Both the position numbers and the translations under genes were made by a program. From Baffinella frigidus (Eukaryota; Cryptophyceae; Cryptomonadales; Baffinellaceae), in contig MU646854.1 in assembly GCA_026770585.1 (NCBI GenBank), positions 26,352 to 41,134 of the forward strand: a DNA stretch of 14,783 nucleotides, in the 5' to 3' direction. The notes under the pieces were generated by a model. It was not told where the DNA came from, ran no database searches, and was given only the letters and a program-made list of their open reading frames with translations. Below, one piece after another: positions 9,901 through 12,418 of this stretch (positions are counted from its first letter, which is position 1; the number at the start of each line of letters is the position of its first letter).

Positions 9901-9975
9901 TGCGTCCCACACCTGATGGAGAGGCCGCATGCATCCCTCTCCCTCGCGATCCTCAAAGGCGAGGATCGCAGCCAT
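992..9975 (-). CDS. Class I SAM-dependent methyltransferase-like protein, 10 exons, 3' end beyond the window
   Basis: Join of 9975-9913, 9787-9707, 9489-9431, 7604-7533, 6404-6267, 5324-5219, 4090-4020, 2967-2884, 2486-2411 and 1070-992 on the minus strand. Every donor/acceptor phase matches (0,0,2,2,2,0,2,2,0, then phase 1 at the exit), giving 829 bases or 276 residues. Residues about 39-200 match, from memory, the N-terminal region of a plant/bacterial methyltransferase family: FVKSTLS, VEIKK, RHKTNDITKN, HLFT, DWQLKLGKK, KPAF..AP..HDE.KN, DKLRQIQKFVEIV. Residues about 219-233 are SAM motif I (RIVDMGCGKGYLTF), and 251-259 are GVEMRKDLV, whose Glu should bind the SAM ribose. This is the Methyltransf_32-type fold as I recall it. 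The methyl acceptor is unknown. The remaining catalytic exons are not visible. Start: ATG at 9975 in a good context (G at -3, G at +4). Nine of ten donors lack a GTAAGT-like consensus or are GC. No single ORF reveals the gene. Confidence 0.8.
1122..1193. mobile_element. Family A inverted-repeat element, copy 1
   Basis: Arms 1122-1141 and 1174-1193, gtcaacgaaatttactacac, 19 of 20 paired. Homologous to copies at 4538-4608 and 8595-8668. A weaker outer pairing extends to about 1095 and 1220. In intron 9 of gene 1. Confidence 0.7.
1271..1410. mobile_element. Family B 140-bp element, copy 1
   Basis: Arms of about 37 bases (ctccaaccctcac ... ggaccaaatcga, and their complement at the right end). 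It aligns over its full length with 9005-9144, also 140 bases. Non-coding; in intron 9 of gene 1. Confidence 0.75.
1603..1719. mobile_element. Family C nested hairpin
   Basis: Outer arms 1603-1630 and 1692-1719 (cacatctgttgaccacg...aaaagaa, with small gaps) enclose a perfect gttgacga/tcgtcaac hairpin at 1647-1675. The same gttgac...ccag...gtcaac core recurs at 4369-4397 and 8433-8473, and a looser version at 3337-3373. Confidence 0.55.
1841..1891. repeat. Dispersed repeat, inverted relative to 5491-5544
   Basis: ggttcctacggataaggtaac and about 30 further bases match the reverse complement of 5491-5544 with a few changes. It sits beside a cctacggtaggc word at about 1808. The two copies lie in different introns of gene 1. 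Confidence 0.6.
2116..2188. repeat. 25-bp tandem repeat, three copies
   Basis: Units start at 2116, 2141 and 2166: acagttctac[ag]taaaaag[ct]aacagt; the last is partial. Confidence 0.8.
2219..2370. repeat. 21-bp degenerate minisatellite
   Basis: Units ctagcgtgcctgggtggcttt at 2219, 2240, 2261 and 2282, then more degenerate. On the gene strand each unit carries CAGGCACGC, resembling the exon 9/intron 9 junction CAG|GCACCG at 2411. The array may descend from that junction. Confidence 0.6.
2411..2486 (-). CDS. Gene 1 exon 9: glycine loop of SAM motif I, probable GC donor
   Basis: Acceptor cgaacgcag|GTGCGG; 76 bases, phase 2 to 0. Junction Gly225, then CGKGYLTFAAHHHLTEA and RNMRVQTQ (226-250). 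G-C-G-K-G-Y-L-T-F is the SAM-binding loop typical of this methyltransferase clan. The 3' end is inferred as ACTCAG|GCACCG, a GC donor, because the next exon is phase 0 and begins GVEMR. A later GT-type donor near 2393 is the alternative. A diverged copy with acceptor lies upstream at 2657-2701. Confidence 0.8.
2490..2877. repeat. Heptamer array of TTTCGGG with GTATCAA variants
   Basis: Intron 8 is almost wholly a 7-base-register array: gtttcgg units interrupted at multiples of seven by gtatcaa. It has two blocks (about 2500-2655 and 2705-2877) around the exon 9 ghost. A 192-codon frame across it is repeat translation (GFRVS), not a gene. Confidence 0.75.
2657..2701 (-). pseudogene. Ghost of gene 1 exon 9 (acceptor side), upstream of the real exon
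   Basis: Keeps the acceptor cgaacgcag|G and reads FGQGYLMFAAHYHLI against CGKGYLTFAAHHHLT of the exon. 13 of 45 bases differ, 7 of them at third positions. It has lost Cys226 and the motif Lys, has no GT donor and meets TGA at once. Confidence 0.65.
2884..2967 (-). CDS. Gene 1 exon 8: first half of SAM motif I
   Basis: Acceptor cgtttgcag|GTTCGTGG, donor GATATGGG|GTGCGG; 84 bases, phase 2 to 2, residues 198-224. It reads FVEIVDRLITEAK then an Arg/Asn/Gly turn and PLRIVDM. The strand RIVDM is beta-1 of the Rossmann fold and its Asp precedes the glycine loop completed by exon 9. Confidence 0.85.
2993..3096. mobile_element. Inverted-repeat element with cctacggtaggg core
   Basis: Arms 2993-3010 and 3080-3096 (tatccctgaagtggccag, 16 of 18 paired). 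The centre holds gccctaccgtagggccctagg and two copies of aggacct. In intron 7 of gene 1. Confidence 0.55.
3337..3373. repeat. gttgac...gtcaac hairpin
   Basis: gttgac and gtcaac flank ggttctgtggtacaacc; a degenerate family C core. The surrounding 3100-3500 has no coding signal but contains two ttgacttttgag-type words at about 3214 and 3231. Confidence 0.4.
3510..3618. mobile_element. Family E element, long perfect arms
   Basis: Arms 3510-3540 and 3588-3618, ctgcctcagttttattctgg and about ten more bases, one mismatch in 31. The end continues agctag as in the copies at 7379-7506 and 9163-9376, but this copy has a different inner arm sequence. Confidence 0.75.
3856..3894 (-). pseudogene. Ghost of gene 1 exon 7 (3' end plus donor), downstream of the real exon
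   Basis: 39 bases nearly identical to 4012-4051: GGCATGG(-)CGACAAG ... CCAAAA|GTCCGC, one base shorter, so out of frame. It is separated from the real exon end by the GA microsatellite. Confidence 0.75.
3895..4011. repeat. (GA)n microsatellite
   Basis: Interrupted GA/GAGC tract, bounded on both sides by the duplicated exon 7/intron 7 junction. It forms the start of intron 7, only about 6 bases after the donor. Confidence 0.85.
4020..4090 (-). CDS. Gene 1 exon 7
   Basis: Acceptor gggcgcag|TTGCTG, donor CCAAAA|GTCCGC; 71 bases, phase 0 to 2, residues 174-196. It reads LLGVTSHDGKPKAGMG then DKLRQIQ, continuing PFLQ from exon 6 and joining FVEIV of exon 8 through junction Lys197. This is the linker helix before the methyltransferase fold. 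Acceptor-side ghosts lie upstream (4276-4292, 4443-4467, 4620-4656) and a donor-side ghost downstream (3856-3894). Confidence 0.85.
4369..4397. repeat. Family C core hairpin
   Basis: gttgacaattttgtaccag then caccgtcaac; the inner aattttgtacc also pairs with gtaccaaatt at about 4400. Confidence 0.5.
4538..4608. mobile_element. Family A element, copy 2
   Basis: Arms cctacgaaatttaccact.aca and tgtgtggtaaacttcgttgac, with actagtg at the loop. Flanks (aaagggctactcg, cagtaaccctttcgg) extend the pairing as in copy 1. It lies among the exon 7 ghosts in intron 6. Confidence 0.7.
4660..5060. other. Intron 6 remainder without gene
   Basis: Contains a weak inverted repeat gttggcgttaac/gttgatgccaac (4744-4755, 4792-4803) and a family E end-like sequence (gagagcccagattcactcagacagagttg, in part, near 4830-4857). 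No exon seen. Confidence 0.4.
5063..5158 (-). pseudogene. Diverged copy of gene 1 exon 6, downstream of the real exon
   Basis: Reads FDEPPPERRHDELKNSI then MSSSAPF against FDEAPELWHDEPKNSI..STVPF of exon 6, ending GCCAG|GTAAAC with a canonical GT where the real exon has GC. It lacks the exon start, where a family E-end-like sequence (ctagctctgtctgaat) abuts it. Confidence 0.6.
5219..5324 (-). CDS. Gene 1 exon 6, GC donor
   Basis: Acceptor ggatcccag|GTCCGG; 106 bases, phase 2 to 0; junction Lys138 and residues 139-173. It contains SGLKRISKPAFDEAP, WHDEPKN and VPFLQ, matching the family block '(r)skPaFt.aP...HDr.Kn...PFL'. The end is CTCCAG|GCAAAA, a GC rather than GT donor. Reading on would break the expected 'LLGV' continuation, which exon 7 supplies. 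A diverged copy at 5063-5158 has GT at the equivalent place. Confidence 0.8.
5491..5544. repeat. Dispersed repeat, inverted partner of 1841-1891
   Basis: Carries ggccaactctaagcc and ccttatccgtaggaacc. The stretch 5330-5860 is otherwise repeat-poor intron 5 sequence with no coding signal that I can defend. Confidence 0.6.
5862..6066. mobile_element. Family D element, copy 1 (intact)
   Basis: Terminal repeats of about 38 bases: ccaccagcaacccgctgcag...gggtac at left, and the complement of ccaccagcaacccgtagcag...gggtac at right. Interior: tatctcccgtcagcaattcg and tttcctactgtagggtc. Homologous to the interrupted copy at 10771-11219. Confidence 0.75.
6067..6126 (-). pseudogene. Diverged fragment of gene 1 exon 5, downstream of the real exon
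   Basis: Reads AVLGGLFAERFQQGPLFTPT against AGAMLRDLFNEGFQQGHLFTLT of exon 5. Family D copy 1 abuts its end. Confidence 0.55.
6159..6266. repeat. Two-copy direct repeat beside the exon 5 donor
   Basis: ggccgaaatttccc..ttcgaa...tgtgtgggg occurs at 6159 and again at 6222, the second copy ending at the donor. Confidence 0.5.
6267..6404 (-). CDS. Gene 1 exon 5
   Basis: Acceptor cctcgcag|GCACAAG, donor GCAAAAA|GTGCGC; 138 bases, phase 2 to 2, residues 93-137 plus two junction residues. It contains RHKTNDITKN, LRDLFNEGF, GHLFT and GDWQLKLGK, the most diagnostic block of the family (DiTKN ... F..aHLFTt..D.QL..gkK). This is the longest exon of gene 1. An acceptor-side ghost lies upstream at 6613-6637 and a diverged internal copy downstream near 6067-6126. 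Confidence 0.85.
6453..6748. repeat. Head-to-head telomere-like arrays around an exon 5 ghost
   Basis: 6453-6602 is CCCTAMA (ccctaaa, ccctaca) on the plus strand; 6649-6748 is TTTAGGG/TGTAGGG, the opposite orientation. Between them lies a copy of the exon 5 start. Confidence 0.8.
6613..6637 (-). pseudogene. Ghost of gene 1 exon 5 (acceptor side), upstream of the real exon
   Basis: cggcag|GCACAAGACC then AACGACATCACGAAG, identical to the first 25 bases of exon 5 with its AG, then unrelated sequence. Confidence 0.75.
6816..6963. mobile_element. Family G foldback element
   Basis: Inner arms 6838-6870 and 6896-6928 (gcctacggtaggaacccccc and 13 more) pair at 32 of 33; outer arms gctaacgccagcg / cgctggcgttcgc. 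In intron 4. Confidence 0.75.
7099..7238. mobile_element. Family H foldback element, 140 bp
   Basis: Arms of about 60 bases from taacggactaaaaatggggt inward through ggcctacggtatt and ctacggtaggccgtaggg, few mismatches. It shares the cctacggtagg word with G, 1800-1830 and 3025-3040. Confidence 0.75.
7379..7506. mobile_element. Family E element, copy 2
   Basis: ctccagttaatctgggctcc at left and the complement of ctagctctg..ctgttaatcggggctcc at right. The interior (tgtactggagagtttgtac...gatctaaatg-like) matches copy 3. Confidence 0.7.
7533..7604 (-). CDS. Gene 1 exon 4
   Basis: Acceptor acgaacag|GACG, donor TCGCG|GTTGGT; 72 bases, phase 2 to 2. It encodes the junction Arg68, residues 69-91 (TLLNAYIKLVEIKKLGKAL then SVVS) and leads to junction Arg92. 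It corresponds to the family's 'RPVEikgg..lsfvyRH' strand pair. It is the only complete one among four similar copies; the other three (7697-7741, 7845-7891, 8257-8302) stop after about 45 bases with no donor. Confidence 0.8.
7697..7741 (-). pseudogene. Ghost 1 of gene 1 exon 4 (acceptor side)
   Basis: aaaag|GACGTTGCTCAACGCG..., reading TLLNAYINLVELNNL. It lies upstream of the real exon 4, with an intron end like the real one (tctaaattgaag). Four amino-acid changes; no donor. Confidence 0.7.
7771..7841. mobile_element. Family I hairpin, copy 1
   Basis: ggaaccagagcctcgaggg ... cctctagg ... cggttcaggagg; partly degenerate arms. It adjoins exon 4 ghost 2, as copy 2 (8174-8243) adjoins ghost 3, so hairpin and ghost were probably duplicated together. 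Confidence 0.55.
7845..7891 (-). pseudogene. Ghost 2 of gene 1 exon 4 (acceptor side)
   Basis: gattacag|GACGCTGCTGAATGCG..., TLLNAYMKLAEIKNL; three amino-acid changes; no donor; in-frame TGA follows. Confidence 0.7.
8174..8243. mobile_element. Family I hairpin, copy 2
   Basis: ctcctgaaccaaagcctcga at left pairs with tcgaggcagtggttcaggag at right, two mismatches in 20. Confidence 0.65.
8257..8302 (-). pseudogene. Ghost 3 of gene 1 exon 4 (acceptor side)
   Basis: tatgttgcag|GACGCTGCTGAACGCG..., TLLNAYIKLVEIKKL, protein-identical to exon 4. All five base differences over the shared 15 codons are silent. No donor follows. Confidence 0.75.
8391..8509. mobile_element. Family C element with perfect outer arms
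   Basis: tgcagagaagttggc (8391-8405) and its exact complement (8495-8509) around the gttgacg...cgtcaac core. Flanked by acacacgttca words at about 8372 and 8536. Confidence 0.7.
8595..8668. mobile_element. Family A element, copy 3
   Basis: gggcaacgaaatttactaca (8595-8614) and its exact complement (8649-8668); 74 bases, loop contains actagt. Confidence 0.75.
8669..9004. other. Intron 3 stretch without gene
   Basis: No exon seen. A word ttaagtttatagtacgacgt at 8876 resembles ttaagtttacggttcgacgt at 8132 and the sequence near 7673, remnants of the unit that carried the exon 4 ghosts. Confidence 0.4.
9005..9144. mobile_element. Family B 140-bp element, copy 2
   Basis: Arms 9005-9039 and 9110-9144, ccaccaaccctcac then ggaccaaatcg.cgatt. 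Same length as copy 1 at 1271-1410. Confidence 0.8.
9163..9376. mobile_element. Family E element, copy 3, with a multiplied arm
   Basis: Termini gctagctctgcctcagttaa and its imperfect complement at 9371-9376 inward. The left inner arm ttaatctgggctcctcatta is repeated four times in tandem (9178-9288); the right arm is single. Confidence 0.75.
9379..9426 (-). pseudogene. Ghost of gene 1 exon 3 (3' end) plus a second family E end
   Basis: 9379-9404 copies the last 26 bases of exon 3 (9431-9456) with the donor GT changed to AT. 9405-9426 is another E terminus (cagattaagtggggcagagc). Unit [E end + exon end] is therefore duplicated, downstream of the real exon. Confidence 0.65.
9431..9489 (-). CDS. 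Gene 1 exon 3
   Basis: Acceptor with a pyrimidine-rich tract, cctctcccctgcag|GCTGTG; donor GACAG|GTACTA. 59 bases, phase 0 to 2, residues 49-67, reading AVHDGSFVKSTLSQNKGED. The G-S-F-V-K..LS core is the family's 'dgsFvKl.LS' segment. A 26-base copy of its 3' end lies downstream at 9379-9404. Confidence 0.75.
9707..9787 (-). CDS. Gene 1 exon 2
   Basis: Acceptor gctcag|CCACCAGG, donor ATCAAG|GTGACG; 81 bases, phase 0 to 0, residues 22-48. It reads PPGVMKG, an Ala run, then GERDIEGEFTEHFIK. The helix-like end runs straight into exon 3 (FIK-AVHDGSFVK), as expected for the N-terminal part of this methyltransferase family. Confidence 0.7.
9788..9912 (-). other. Gene 1 introns 1 and 2 (short)
   Basis: Intron 1 (125 bases, gtgtgg...ctcag) and intron 2 at 9490-9706 (217 bases, gtgacg...ctgcag) contain no recognised repeat element. 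All later introns run from 397 to about 1.8 kb and are loaded with repeats. Confidence 0.6.
9913..9975 (-). CDS. Gene 1 exon 1 (putative start exon)
   Basis: Begins ATGGCTGCG; residues 1-21, MAAILAFEDREGEG then CMRPLHQ, ending CAG|GTGTGG in phase 0. The same frame stays open upstream to about 10167 without another ATG, so an earlier non-initiating extension or an upstream exon is possible. This is the least certain exon: it has no family match and rests on its phase fit with exon 2. Confidence 0.5.
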
Positions 9976-10560
9976 GACGGCCCGCCCCCCCTTCCCCCTC
10001 CCCCCGTCGAGATCGCCCGGCGGCCCAGAATGGAGGAAGGCGATGCCGCGGGTGCGAACGGAAGGAACCCCCGCGCTGGATGGAGCAGGGATAGCGTGAG
10101 CGCGTTGCACAACGCCCACGTGGGCGAACGCCCTCGCATCGAAAATTGAAGAATTGTCAAAAGTCAACTTTGAGCAAAACTGCCAAAGTGGTCAAATCAC
10201 TCCAAAAGTCAATTCGGCAACTTTGGTGGCAACGAAATTTTGAAGGGGAGAGAGACTCATCGAGGGGAAGATCTAGGGCGGCGGTTGGAGCATTGAGCTC
10301 TTCTCTCGGGAGATGGACGGGCCGGACGGGTTCCGCGCCGCGGGGGGGATGCGGTCGATGCCCTCGACCCCACTCCGCCACGGCCCGCAGTCTCGCCCGC
10401 TTCTCTCCGCTGGAATTTCGGTATCAGCGGCGGGGATCCTGCACAGCTTGGCGGCGGGACGAGCCAGGATGGAGCGGCAACAGCCAGCATCATCGCATGG
10501 TACCCCCCGCCCCGGCTCTCCTGCCGCTCATTCCACCCCGTGTCCTGCGATGGCGCTGAA
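9976..10560. other. GC-rich region upstream of gene 1
   Basis: CpG-rich stretch between the gene 1 start and the repeat-rich spacer, the natural place for a promoter of gene 1 and possibly of divergent gene 2. I see no TATA box or initiator I can defend. Two words of the AAAAGTCAA type lie at 10158-10167 and 10203-10212. Confidence 0.3.
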
Positions 10561-10624
10561 TACGGATGGGCCCTGCCGAGATCCGGAGGGGTCCCTCGCT
10601 CTCCCCCCCTCCTTCGATCTCCTA
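10469..10624 (+). CDS. Candidate upstream exon or ORF between the two genes (weak)
   Basis: ATG at 10469 in a good context (gccaggATGG) opens a frame reading MERQQPASSHGTPRPG and further Ser/Pro-rich sequence. The style resembles the N-terminal part of gene 2. The same frame is open from an ATG at 10313, but GC-rich DNA holds long frames by chance, the frame runs into repeat D at 10771, and no donor gives the phase gene 2 exon 1 needs. It could be a first exon of gene 2 or nothing. Confidence 0.2.
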
Positions 10625-10770
10625 TCGGTGCGACTCAGCGGGGAGCGGAGGTTGTTTTGGGCTCTTCCAGCCCGGGGACTCCCGTCGAGGGTTTGCTTTC
10701 AGGCTCCATCCTGCCGTGGACCTAGGCAACCCATTCCCCACAATCCCGAACGCATCCTGGCGGGGGTCCA

Positions 10771-11219
10771 CCACCAGCAACTACCCGCAGCTTATCACGG
10801 GGTTTGAAACCTTTCGGATCCTGGTTCAGATCAATGAGATCTCATTAGTATCTCCCGTCAGCAATTCGTAGGTTCCAAGGCCCTTCCTTCCTACTGTAGG
10901 GTCCTCGGAATAAATATTGTAGAAATGGGCTCCGCGCGGATTCAAGGTCAGGTCAGGAAATGAGATCAGGAGATTAAAAATCGTCGAAAATGAACTTTTA
11001 TGCTATCTTAGGCATGGGCAAGATGCCCAACATAGAATTAACCACCCGTAACATAGCACAAAATCAATTTTTCGTGCAGAAATATTTTTTTTGACGTTCC
11101 TGACCTCCCCACCTCATGTTTTAAAAATCCGCGCGGAGCCCATTTCTACAATAAGAATCTTTTATAAAATCCCGGATCCTTGCAAGAACCCGGGCAAAGC
11201 TGCTACGAGTCGCTGGTGG
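10771..11219. mobile_element. Family D element, copy 2, interrupted
   Basis: Left end ccaccagcaactacccgcag, interior tatctcccgtcagcaattcg and cctactgtagggtc as in copy 1, right end ...cggatccttgcaagaacccg and ctgctacgagtcgctggtgg. Interrupted at 10915-11153. A further D fragment follows at 11237-11361. Confidence 0.7.
10915..11153. mobile_element. Foldback element K nested inside family D copy 2
   Basis: Perfect 29-base arms, tattgtagaaatgggctccg then cgcggattt/c, reversed at the right end; ggtcagg/cctgacc inside. It interrupts the D element where copy 1 is continuous, so it inserted later. Confidence 0.8.
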
Positions 11220-11430
11220 CAGCCTCCGCCACAATCCGTAGCAGCTTAAAACCGGGTTTCACCCCTAGGGGGGGGGTGAATAGATGGACTCGTAGTAGTT
11301 TCTGTCCTGGCGCGGATTCGAAGCTCCGAGACCAAAATAAGCTGTTTCGGGTTGCTGGTGGCGAGCAAGCTTCGCTCCACGCACTTCTCCCACCCGTCAC
11401 ACCAGCCGCACGGGGGTTCGGGTCTTACGT

Positions 11431-11607
11431 GTACCACTAGCCCTCAGAGGTGGCTCAAATGATGCTCTGAAACTGAAATACCAGAAGTTGATTTTGTACC
11501 GAGAATAGGTCAAAAGTTAACTCAGCACCTCGTAATCGAGGTGCTGGCAAGGCAAATCGAAAATGTTCCAGCCCATCATTTGAGCCACCTCCGAGGGCTG
11601 GTGGTAC
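11431..11607. mobile_element. Family J element with palindromic core
   Basis: 34-base arms (gtaccactagccctcagagg then tggctcaaatgatg), two mismatches; core cagcacctcg-taat-cgaggtgctg at 11523-11546. Confidence 0.8.
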
Positions 11608-11654
11608 GCCGGGGTGTGCGGTGCAGGGTGCAGGGTCATTTCGCCCGCTCTGTA

Positions 11655-11799
11655 ACGGCACCGCTCGCAACCCTCAACGCGGGAGGAGATCCAGGGTTTA
11701 GAAAATCCCAAAGGAATCACGTGGAGCCATTTATGCTATTTTGAGCCTTGGTGTGATGCCTGAAATAGCATATCCTGGGACGGCACCGCTCGCGACCCT
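11655..11799. repeat. 20-base direct repeats bracketing a hairpin
   Basis: acggcaccgctcgcaaccct at 11655-11674 and 11780-11799 (one mismatch). Between them tatgctattt...aaatagcata (11732-11772). Confidence 0.65.
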
Positions 11800-11800
11800 G

Positions 11801-11926
11801 CCACGCCAGAGTGCAGGAGGGGGTTGGATTTTTTAGACCGTGTCAGGACACGGTTGTTGACTTTTGAAAACCACTGCCGTGAGAGGGAATTGACTTTTGA
11901 CGGCCCCTTCTAAGACTCTGGCGTGG
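11801..11926. mobile_element. Inverted-repeat element
   Basis: ccacgccagagt (11801-11812) and its complement (11915-11926); inside, accgtgtc/gacacggt at 11837-11854 and two ttgacttttga words. The arm word also occurs in element M at 56-65. Confidence 0.6.
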
Positions 11927-12031
11927 TGGGTGGGAGCAGGAACGGCGCAAGCAGCGCGCTCCTTCTCTCTGTTTTTTCCTGTTATTTATTTCTCTCACGC
12001 CTGGAGATGCGTGATCTAATCCCGGCAAGCA

Positions 12032-12162
12032 TTCCTCAGGAATATGATTTTGCTGTATCTTAAAGGGGTAGAAATTAGACAGTCGCCTATCTAGCCTTCA
12101 TTTATAGCCTTAAGATACACCAAAATAGAATCAGAGATCCCCGAAATCGTATTCCTGAGGAA
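12032..12162. mobile_element. Foldback element L
   Basis: Outer arms ttcctcaggaatatgattt / aaatcgtattcctgaggaa (18 of 19) and inner gtatcttaa / ttaagatac (12055-12063, 12110-12118). It ends just before the open frame of gene 2 exon 1. Confidence 0.75.
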
Positions 12163-12222
12163 CACTCGCCCGGACGAGTTCCAAACGTCCATACGCCTTA
12201 CACATCCCCCGCCTCGGCACAG

Positions 12223-12418
12223 GAACGGCGGATTCAGAGCGCTCGCCCTTCGCGCAGCAGCACTCCTCCCCGAGCCGCCTCGGAGCGTCCCCGCGTGTCT
12301 CCGCGGGGCACCGAGAGGCGTCTCCGCGAGGCAATAACCTGTATGAGCCGCGAGGAGATAACCTGTATGAGGATCCGCTGTCGCCCGAGTCGCTGCACGG
12401 GTATGAAGGCCTCGAGGG
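12223..12418 (+). CDS. Gene 2 first visible exon
   Basis: Acceptor ggcacag|GAACGG, donor CGAGGG|GTACAA; two leading bases, then ACG GCG GAT. The frame is open from 12159 to a TAA at 12435 if unspliced. It encodes TADSERSPFAQQHSS, a Ser/Pro/Arg-rich stretch, then NNLYEPRGDNLYEDPLSPES and LHGYEGLEG. The two LYE units form a short internal protein repeat. No in-frame ATG precedes it within the open stretch, so it is probably internal. Confidence 0.72.

Noticed and set aside
9775-10167. 130-codon minus-strand frame as one exon
   Set aside because: It starts at TTG, not ATG, and runs through intron 1; only its middle (9975-9913) fits as exon 1.
10313-10807. 164-codon plus-strand frame
   Set aside because: It runs into family D element sequence and lies in GC-rich DNA. 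Only the part from the ATG at 10469 is kept, as a weak candidate.
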